A stretch of DNA of 48,202 nt from an uncultured Clostridia bacterium (GTDB taxonomy: Bacteria; Bacillota; Clostridia; Christensenellales; Aristaeellaceae): contig CALCTW010000077.1 in the NCBI GenBank assembly GCA_937907055.1, positions 1-48,202 of the forward strand, given 5' to 3'. The position numbers and the translations under genes are program-made. Under the pieces are notes generated by a model. The model was not told the DNA's origin and made no database searches. It saw only the letters and a list, made by a program, of their open reading frames with translations. This document shows, piece by piece, positions 41,707 through 48,202 of this stretch; position 1 is the first letter of the stretch, and every line of letters begins with the position of its first letter.

Positions 41707-42936
41707 ATGAGGAAAGCGTCCATTCTCATTGTTCTTGTACTCATTTTCTCCATGTTTTCTGCGACCGTCTCTGCCGAACAGGGTGAAAGTATTATGGATT
41801 TTGAATCGCTCTCTGCTCTTTGTGAGACTTATGGTTTCACACTCGGTACTGTGATCAATCCCTCTATCATTTCCGATAAAACGCAATCCGAGCTGATCTT
41901 GACCGAATTCAATTCCGTTACTTTCGCCAATGAGGCAAAAGCATATTCGCTGTTGAATCAGAGCATGTGCAAGTCAAGCCCCGATGGCATGCCCAGAATG
42001 AACTTCCATACCGCTGACAAGATGATGGACTGGTGCCAAAACAACGGCCTTCATGTACGCGGTCATGTGCTGGTATGGGATGCTTATATGCCGGACTGGT
42101 TCTTCCGTGAGTACTATATGAATAACACCCCCTTTGTAGATACGGAAACCATGAAGCTTCGTGTACAGAGTTATATCGAACAGGTCATCACACATTTCGA
42201 GGAGAACTATCCCGGTGTGATCTATTGCTGGGATGTAGTCAATGAAGCAGTTGGCGACAATGCATCTGAGTGGAACCCCGGCGATTCCAGACACCTGAGG
42301 ACGATCCGCAGCGGAACCTCCAACCTCTTCCGTGATGTGATTGGCGAAGATTATGTCGAATACGCTTTCCTCTGTGCTCACGACACCGTGCAGAAGCTCG
42401 GAGCAGATATTAAGCTGTTCTATAACGATTACAACGCCTTTGATACCAATAAGAGCAACGCGATCGTTGCGCTTGTAAACAGCATCAACACCTACGCGGT
42501 CGATGCCGACGGTCTGCCTGTGAAGCTGATCGATGGCGTGGGCATGCAGGGCTATATCGGCGGTTATGGTTCGCAGAACGGATGTCTGAACATGAACGAC
42601 ATTGAGAAGATTCGTTCCTGTATCCTGAAATATGCTGATCTTGGCTGCGAAGTGCATATCACAGAGATGGCCCTCCGGTGCTATGAACCCGGCGACGCGT
42701 GGATGCAGAAGCACGCAGATTTTTATGCAGCGATGTTTAAAATGCTGACCTCCATCAATACAGATACATCATCGCCGCTCACCAACGTTTCGATCTGGGG
42801 GCTGTTCGATTGTGAATACCTCCCCACTTCTAACTATACCTGGAAGCTTAACAGCCCTTACGGCGGTCTGTTCACTTCCGGCTGCGCTATCAAACCCGCC
42901 TTCCGGTCTGTCTACCAGGTCCTGAAGGGTGAATAA
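41707..42936 (+). CDS. Secreted GH10 endo-beta-1,4-xylanase
   Basis: This enzyme cuts the xylan backbone outside the cell, providing substrate for the GH39 xylosidase. A signal peptide (MRKASILIVLVLIFSMFSATVSA-EQ) precedes a single GH10 barrel. Visible motifs are VRGHVLVWDAYMPDWF, DVVNEAV (acid/base E180) and VHITEMALR (nucleophile E320). The tryptophan in VSIWGLFD is part of the substrate cleft. At 409 residues it has no extra binding module or anchor. GAGG lies 9 nt before the ATG. No clear promoter was found in the 133-bp gap after GH42. Confidence 0.93.
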   Translation: MRKASILIVLVLIFSMFSATVSAEQGESIMDFESLSALCETYGFTLGTVINPSIISDKTQSELILTEFNSVTFANEAKAYSLLNQSMCKSSPDGMPRMNFHTADKMMDWCQNNGLHVRGHVLVWDAYMPDWFFREYYMNNTPFVDTETMKLRVQSYIEQVITHFEENYPGVIYCWDVVNEAVGDNASEWNPGDSRHLRTIRSGTSNLFRDVIGEDYVEYAFLCAHDTVQKLGADIKLFYNDYNAFDTNKSNAIVALVNSINTYAVDADGLPVKLIDGVGMQGYIGGYGSQNGCLNMNDIEKIRSCILKYADLGCEVHITEMALRCYEPGDAWMQKHADFYAAMFKMLTSINTDTSSPLTNVSIWGLFDCEYLPTSNYTWKLNSPYGGLFTSGCAIKPAFRSVYQVLKGE

Positions 42937-42959
42937 TTCCAATTACGGAGGTAATCAAA

Positions 42960-43481
42960 ATGTCTCAGAATCCTGTATTCAAGATTGTCATGGAAAACGG
43001 CGATGTAATGACCGGTGAACTCTATCCGGAAATCGCTCCGCAGTCTGTCGGTAACTTTGTTTCTCTTGCGAACAGCGGCTTTTATGATGGACTGATCTTC
43101 CATCGCGTCATTCCCGGATTTATGATCCAGGGCGGCTGCCCGCTCGGTAAGGGTTTCGGCGGTCCCGGTTACAGTATCAAAGGTGAATTCGCGCAAAACG
43201 GCTTCAAAAATGATCTGAAGCACACCTATGGTATTCTCTCCATGGCTCGTTCCGCCATGCCCAACTCTGCCGGCAGTCAGTTCTTTATCATGACCAGCAA
43301 TTCTCCCCATCTGGATGGCGGTTATGCCGCGTTCGGAAAGGTCACTTCCGGTATGGAAGCGGCTGAAAAGATCGTGAACACCAAGCGTAACCCCATGAAC
43401 GATAAACCGCTCGTGGATCAGAAGATCGCGACGATCCGCGTTGAAACTAACGGTGTTGACTATCCTTTCGAAAAACTGTAA
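42960..43481 (+). CDS. Cyclophilin-type peptidyl-prolyl isomerase, cytoplasmic
   Basis: This enzyme speeds cis-trans isomerisation of prolyl bonds. The cyclophilin motifs FHRVIPGFMIQGG, MARSAMPNSAGSQFFIM and LDGGYAAFGKV are complete. The 173-residue length is normal, and no signal peptide is present. It lies 23 nt after the GH10 gene with GGAGG upstream, so it may be read from the same transcript. Confidence 0.93.
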   Translation: MSQNPVFKIVMENGDVMTGELYPEIAPQSVGNFVSLANSGFYDGLIFHRVIPGFMIQGGCPLGKGFGGPGYSIKGEFAQNGFKNDLKHTYGILSMARSAMPNSAGSQFFIMTSNSPHLDGGYAAFGKVTSGMEAAEKIVNTKRNPMNDKPLVDQKIATIRVETNGVDYPFEKL

Positions 43482-43488
43482 CGAGAGT

Positions 43489-43764
43489 ATGAAGAAGACA
43501 TATACATTAAAGATCGCAGGCCGCGATTATACACTTTCCACAGAGGATGCGCCGGAGCTCGTCCATCGCATCGCGGTTTACGCGGATCGAAAGATCTCCG
43601 AAGCCTCTGCCGGCGGCCTGCTTGGCAAAGAAACCGCGCCCGTTATCGCTTGTCTTTCTTTGGCTGAGGAGCTCCTGAATGCTCAGGACGATAATACCCG
43701 TTTGCGGAAAGACCTTTGGGAAGCAAAAAAGGAACTCGAAGAATTAAGAAAAACGCAGCGATAA
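43489..43764 (+). CDS. zapA: Cell division protein ZapA
   Basis: ZapA stabilises FtsZ protofilaments at the division site. This 91-residue protein has the ZapA N-terminal globular part (TYTLKIAGRDYTLSTEDAPELVHRIAVYADRKI) and a C-terminal coiled coil. I chose ATG 43489, just after the cyclophilin stop. The order zapA-U32-mutS2 is common in Clostridia. Confidence 0.87.
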   Translation: MKKTYTLKIAGRDYTLSTEDAPELVHRIAVYADRKISEASAGGLLGKETAPVIACLSLAEELLNAQDDNTRLRKDLWEAKKELEELRKTQR

Positions 43765-43797
43765 CCCGCTGTCTTGAATTACCCGGAGCCTTCTGTG

Positions 43798-46158
43798 ATG
43801 CAAAAACGTGTTGAACTATTAAGCCCGGCAGGAAGTCTGGACGCTGCAAAGGCAGCGCTCGCGAACGGAGCTGATGCCCTATACCTGGGCACAGTTTCTT
43901 TTGGCGCGCGCTCCTCTGCGGGTTTTGACCCCGTCACGCTGCAGGAGATCATTGATCTGTGCCATCTCCATCAGCGAAGGGTTCATGTCACGCTCAACAC
44001 TTTGATCAAGGAAAACGAGTTTGCTGATGTTGATCAGCAGCTTCAACTCCTTTCCAGACTTAAAGCAGACGCTGTTCTTGTGCAGGATATCGGTCTGATG
44101 CATTACATTCGCCGGAATTATCCGGAGTTCGAGCTTCATATCAGTACACAGATGGCGCTCCATAACGCGGCGGGAGCGCGATTCGCGATTCAAAACGGAG
44201 CAGATCGTATTGTTCTTGCCAGAGAATGCGATCTCAACACCATCCGCTCCGTCTGTGAGACCGGCATCGATACCGAAGTGTTCGTACACGGCGCGCTCTG
44301 CGTTTGCGTAAGCGGACAATGCCAGTTTTCTTCTGCAATCGGAGGACGAAGCGGAAACCGCGGCCGCTGCGCGCAGCCCTGCCGTCTTGAATATGAATAT
44401 CTCGGCAAAAAAGGCGCATGGCTCAGCCCTCGCGATATCTGCCTTCGCGATTCGATCCCTCAGCTGCTGGACACGGGTGTCGCATCTCTGAAGATCGAAG
44501 GACGACTGAAGCGGCCCGAATATGTCGCGATCGTAACACGCGCCTACCGCGACGTCATCGATTCTTATTATGCCGGTAATTTTCATCCGGCAACCCCTGA
44601 CGAATCCGCATCACTTCACCAGATCTTTTCGCGCGGCGGTTTCTCTAAGGGCTATGCATTCGGAACAGAAGACGCGGGGATCATTTATCCCGACCGCGTA
44701 AAGCCGGAAGGCAGTATCATCGGAAAAACCGGAAAGAGTAACCGGCTGAACGGTATCACACTTTGCTCCGTGCAGCTGACCGGAGATCTCCACAACGGCG
44801 ACGGACTTGAGATCAATGACACCAGTGTCATTTATTCCGGTCCGGACCGCTCTGCAGGTCAGACTGTTCAGATCCGTGTTCATGATGCAGTCTCGCCGGG
44901 AAAACCGGTCAGGCTGACTGAAGATGAAAATCAGTTGGAGCAAGCGCGTCTGACGTATGAGGGTAACGCGCTCGACAGGTCCGCACCCATCCGCTATGAC
45001 CTTGATTTCACCGCTTATCCCGGGAAGCAGACCCAGGTAACCGTGAGAACATCCACTGCTTCCGTTTCGATTACCGGGCCGGAAGCTGAAAATGCTCAGC
45101 ACTCAGAATTGAATGAAGAACTGATTCGGCGCTCCTTTTCCAAGACCGGCGGCACGCCCTTTGTTCTGCATGACCTTATCTGTCACACCAAAGACGCATT
45201 CCTGACTTCAGCTGTTTTGAATCAGCTGCGAAAAGACGCCTTGACCAAGCTCATCCGGCAGATCACGGATCAGGTTTCCGGAAAGAATCACTGTTTTGAG
45301 CCTGAGAATACCGCTATTTCCTCAGCGCAGGATATTCCTCAAAAACCGCTCTTATATGCCTGCTTTGATCAGCCTGATAAACAGGCAGAACTGATCAATG
45401 CAGGGGCTGACAGGATTGTCTATATCCCGGACGATTATGACATGAAAACGCTTGATCATCAGCTCTCGCTTTTGAATCCGGGTGTTTTTGTCGCGCTCCC
45501 CGAAGTCTGTTCAGACAGCGTTCTTCATGATACAGTAGCGCTGATCGAATCACACCGTCTTAACATTGCGCTCCGTAATGTGAGTCAGCTTTCCTTATCC
45601 GTGTCAGCGTCTGTCATTGCACTCGATATGCTGCCGGTGTTCAATCAGCGCACCGCCGATTATCTTTTTGATAAAGGCTGCTCCTGCGTAACGCTTTCTC
45701 ATGAGCTTTCTCTTTCCGAGATAAAGCTGCTGCAGCTGAATTCCCGTTTCATCCTGCCTGTACATGGTCGGCAGCGTTTGATGACACTTACGCATTGCCC
45801 CTACCGTACTTTACTGGGGCTCACACACGGTCATGCAGCTTGCCGGTTCTGTCATAACGGGCAGGGGGCTGAAGGCACTTACATGAAGGATCGTAAAGGC
45901 GCGTCCTATCCGCTGCGGCCGATCCATTCTCCGGATGGCTGCCGTATAGAACTCCAGGATCACCGGATCAGGGATCTCAGCCATCTGCAGGAACAGCTCA
46001 GGTCAGTAAATACGTCTTTGCTGATCGATACCACTTCAGAATCCCTTTCCGAAAGCGCGCGTGTCCTCAAGGCATACCGTGCTATTCTTGACGGGGAAAA
46101 TGTTTCTCCCCTTTCCGGAAACTATACTGAAGGCAGGATAAGGACAGGCGTATTATAA
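43798..46158 (+). CDS. U32 family protein with DUF3656 (RlhA/TrhP-like RNA hydroxylation factor)
   Basis: U32 family members such as RlhA and TrhP are needed for hydroxylation of 23S rRNA C2501 or tRNA uridine, although the family was named as peptidases. The U32 signature EVFVHGALCVCVSGQCQFSS and the downstream GRCAQPCRLEY are present. A DUF3656-like middle region and a C-terminal part with a second cysteine pair (CRFCHNGQ) follow. I chose ATG 43798 with GGAG 9 nt upstream, giving 786 residues; a TTG at 43774 opens the frame but is unlikely. The length fits the long U32 type. Confidence 0.88.
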   Translation: MQKRVELLSPAGSLDAAKAALANGADALYLGTVSFGARSSAGFDPVTLQEIIDLCHLHQRRVHVTLNTLIKENEFADVDQQLQLLSRLKADAVLVQDIGLMHYIRRNYPEFELHISTQMALHNAAGARFAIQNGADRIVLARECDLNTIRSVCETGIDTEVFVHGALCVCVSGQCQFSSAIGGRSGNRGRCAQPCRLEYEYLGKKGAWLSPRDICLRDSIPQLLDTGVASLKIEGRLKRPEYVAIVTRAYRDVIDSYYAGNFHPATPDESASLHQIFSRGGFSKGYAFGTEDAGIIYPDRVKPEGSIIGKTGKSNRLNGITLCSVQLTGDLHNGDGLEINDTSVIYSGPDRSAGQTVQIRVHDAVSPGKPVRLTEDENQLEQARLTYEGNALDRSAPIRYDLDFTAYPGKQTQVTVRTSTASVSITGPEAENAQHSELNEELIRRSFSKTGGTPFVLHDLICHTKDAFLTSAVLNQLRKDALTKLIRQITDQVSGKNHCFEPENTAISSAQDIPQKPLLYACFDQPDKQAELINAGADRIVYIPDDYDMKTLDHQLSLLNPGVFVALPEVCSDSVLHDTVALIESHRLNIALRNVSQLSLSVSASVIALDMLPVFNQRTADYLFDKGCSCVTLSHELSLSEIKLLQLNSRFILPVHGRQRLMTLTHCPYRTLLGLTHGHAACRFCHNGQGAEGTYMKDRKGASYPLRPIHSPDGCRIELQDHRIRDLSHLQEQLRSVNTSLLIDTTSESLSESARVLKAYRAILDGENVSPLSGNYTEGRIRTGVL

Positions 46159-46209
46159 AGCCCATATATTGATAATATTCTTTGTTTTTTCTCTCTTTGG
46201 AGGTTTACT

Positions 46210-48202
46210 ATGAATGATCGTGCGATTCGCGTTTTGGAATTCAACAAGATCCGCGACAGGCTTTCCGCTTTCGCGCTGACCGAATCCGGCAAGGAATTAT
46301 GTCAAACCCTTGTACCGGTCAGCAACGAAGCCGAAGTGATCAACAGGCTGGCTTATACAGAGGAAGCCGTCTGCATACTTGCATATACCGGCTCCAATCC
46401 TCTGATCGGCTTCAATTCTCCCGGCGATTCTCTGACACTTGCCGAAAAAGGCGGTATCCTTTCTCCTAAAATGCTGCTTAATATTGCCGGTATTCTGCGT
46501 GCCTCACGCACTACAAAGGATGCCCTTGTTACGGATCGTCAGAACACGCCCCTGATCACTTCCATGGCGAACGGCCTTCAGCCGCTCCGCTCCCTGCAGG
46601 AAGATATCGACACGGCAATCCTCTCAGAAGAGGAGATCGCTGATGCAGCAAGCGCGACGCTTGCCGATATCCGCCGTCACATCCGTCTGGTGAACGAGAA
46701 GATCCGTGAACGCCTGAACACGATGGCGCACGGGAGCGCGTTCAGCAAATATCTGATGGAATCTATCGTAACAGTACGGAACGGCCGCTACGTACTGCCG
46801 GTCAAGAGCGAATATCGCTCCAGTGTTCCCGGCATTGTTCATGACCAGTCTTCCACAGGCGCCACACTCTTCATCGAACCCTTTGCCGTGATCGAGATCG
46901 GTAATGATCTGAAGGAACTGAAAACAAAAGAACGTGAAGAGATTCAACAGATCCTGCAGGCGCTTTCTGCTGAAGTCGGTGACTCCGCTTCCATGATCAG
47001 CCGGAACATTGCAATTTTGTCTGAACTCGACTTCATCTTCGCGAAGGCTTTGCTTGCACGTGATATGGACGCGATCTGTCCAAAGGTCAATAAGCGTGGA
47101 TATCTCCGTTTTGTTAAGGTCCGCCATCCGCTGATCGACCGTGAAAAGGTCGTCCCCTGCGATCTATGGCTTGGCGATGATTTTTCTTCCCTTATCATCA
47201 CCGGTCCGAATACCGGCGGCAAGACAGTCACCTTGAAGACCGTTGGTTTAATGTCCATGATGGCGCAATCCGGTCTTCATATACCGGGACAGCTTGGGAC
47301 CGAAGTTGCGATCTTTGATCAGATATACGCCGATATCGGTGATGAGCAATCTATTGAGCAGTCCCTTTCGACCTTCTCCTCTCATATGACCAACATCACG
47401 CAGATCATGCAGGATGTTGATCAGAACGATCTTGTTCTTTTTGATGAGCTTGGTGCCGGAACAGACCCCATCGAAGGCGCGGCTCTGGCTCAGGCGATTC
47501 TCGACAGGCTCCGCCGGAGGGGAATTCGCTGTGTTGCGACAACACACTACAGCGAGCTCAAAGTGTACGCGCTGACGACCCAAAACGTGGAAAACGCAAG
47601 CGTAGAGTTCGATGTATCCACACTGCGTCCGACATACCGCCTTTCTATCGGTGTACCCGGCAAGTCCAATGCCTTTGACATTTCCAGAAAACTTGGCCTG
47701 GATGAATCCCTGATCGACACCGCCAAAGGACTGTTGAATCACGAAGCTGTTGCTTTTGAAGATGTTATTGCGAACGCGGAGTACCATCGCCAGATCGCGC
47801 AAAAGGAACGCGAGCTTGCCGAGCAGGCCCGTGCTGAAACAGTGAAACTGCGCAATGAAGCTGAAAAGCTGATGCGTGAGATCGAAGAAAAACGCCTCAC
47901 CGCAACAACCAAAGCCAAAGAAGAAGCGAGAAAGATCGTTGATAAGGCACGCCGTGACGCAGATGTGATCATCTCCGATCTGAAGGCATTAAAAAGAAAT
48001 GCTCAGGTTCAGGATCATGAGGTGAACCGTCTGCGAAAAGAACTGGACACCCAATCCGACACTTACGCGCCAACCTTAAAGAAAACAGCCGGAAAATCCC
48101 TCTCAAAGGCTGATATCAAGATCGGCGATGTGGTCATGGTAGAGAGTCTCGGTACGACTGCAACCATCCTTTCTCTGCCCGATAGCAAGGGGGAAGTTCA
48201 GG
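46210..48202 (+). CDS. mutS2: MutS2 family protein (C-terminus beyond window)
   Basis: MutS2 is an ATPase acting on branched DNA or stalled, collided ribosomes. The 664 visible residues contain the core and clamp, then Walker A GPNTGGKT (about residue 332) and Walker B LVLFDELGAGTDP. A long charged coiled coil follows (about 515-605), then the start of the KOW-like linker (IKIGDVVMVESLGTTATI). The C-terminal Smr nuclease domain lies off the window. GGAGG precedes the ATG. The frame is open to the window end with no in-frame TAG. Confidence 0.95.
   Translation, partial: MNDRAIRVLEFNKIRDRLSAFALTESGKELCQTLVPVSNEAEVINRLAYTEEAVCILAYTGSNPLIGFNSPGDSLTLAEKGGILSPKMLLNIAGILRASRTTKDALVTDRQNTPLITSMANGLQPLRSLQEDIDTAILSEEEIADAASATLADIRRHIRLVNEKIRERLNTMAHGSAFSKYLMESIVTVRNGRYVLPVKSEYRSSVPGIVHDQSSTGATLFIEPFAVIEIGNDLKELKTKEREEIQQILQALSAEVGDSASMISRNIAILSELDFIFAKALLARDMDAICPKVNKRGYLRFVKVRHPLIDREKVVPCDLWLGDDFSSLIITGPNTGGKTVTLKTVGLMSMMAQSGLHIPGQLGTEVAIFDQIYADIGDEQSIEQSLSTFSSHMTNITQIMQDVDQNDLVLFDELGAGTDPIEGAALAQAILDRLRRRGIRCVATTHYSELKVYALTTQNVENASVEFDVSTLRPTYRLSIGVPGKSNAFDISRKLGLDESLIDTAKGLLNHEAVAFEDVIANAEYHRQIAQKERELAEQARAETVKLRNEAEKLMREIEEKRLTATTKAKEEARKIVDKARRDADVIISDLKALKRNAQVQDHEVNRLRKELDTQSDTYAPTLKKTAGKSLSKADIKIGDVVMVESLGTTATILSLPDSKGEVQ

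Noticed and set aside
1..48202. CRISPR arrays, tRNA genes or insertion sequences
   Set aside because: No spaced direct repeats, tRNA-like cloverleaf ends or transposase frames were seen.

Overview
The window looks like a chromosome segment from a fibre-degrading, anaerobic gut- or rumen-type Firmicute (class Clostridia; possibly an uncultured Christensenellales-like lineage, which is my inference). The reasons are the gene order dnaG-rpoD-trmK-nif3-zinc ribbon-rnpB and zapA-U32-mutS2, the AGGAGG-type ribosome binding sites, the many exact 17-bp-spaced sigma-A promoters, and the number of plant polysaccharide enzymes. There are 37 protein genes (two cut by the window edges), one RNase P RNA, and no tRNA, rRNA, insertion sequence or CRISPR array that I can see.

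Layout. (1) 1-6530, minus: a tightly coupled operon trmB > GH39 beta-xylosidase > TIGR03960-type radical SAM protein > DUF2344 protein > RNase E/G > miaB (cut). (2) 6691-9043: RNase HI, a 520-bp regulatory gap with a 36-bp inverted repeat, a tyrosine recombinase and a tiny cysteine-rich protein. (3) 9088-16223, minus: rnpB, a zinc-ribbon coiled-coil protein, NIF3, TrmK, RpoD, DnaG, ParB and ParA. (4) 16356-20372, minus: PgsA followed by a secreted protein of about ten Cna-B/SdrD-like repeats. (5) 20522-28852: a cytoplasmic GH5 with a CE1-like esterase, an ABC exporter, a GH127 beta-L-arabinofuranosidase, and a GH94 cellobiose phosphorylase. (6) 29002-34510, minus: a sugar ABC importer (binding protein with a fused C-terminal module, two permeases, MsmX/UgpC-type ATPase). 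(7) 34692-42936: secreted GH53 galactanase behind two unknown membrane proteins, secreted GH13 amylase, cytoplasmic GH42 beta-galactosidase and secreted GH10 xylanase. (8) 42960-48202: cyclophilin, ZapA, a U32 protein and MutS2 (cut).

How it works together: secreted GH10, GH53 and GH13 would cut xylan, galactan and starch outside the cell; the importer brings in oligosaccharides; and cytoplasmic GH39, GH42, GH127, GH5, esterase and GH94 finish xylo-, galacto-, arabino- and gluco-oligomers, GH94 conserving energy by phosphorolysis.

Most notable: the radical SAM gene and the adjacent DUF2344 gene each contain one in-frame TAG, with recognisable homology continuing in the same frame on both sides. 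Of the 35 genes whose 3' end is visible, 22 end in TAA, 13 in TGA and none in TAG. This suggests that UAG may be read as an amino acid in this organism; paired nonsense mutations or sequence errors are the alternatives.
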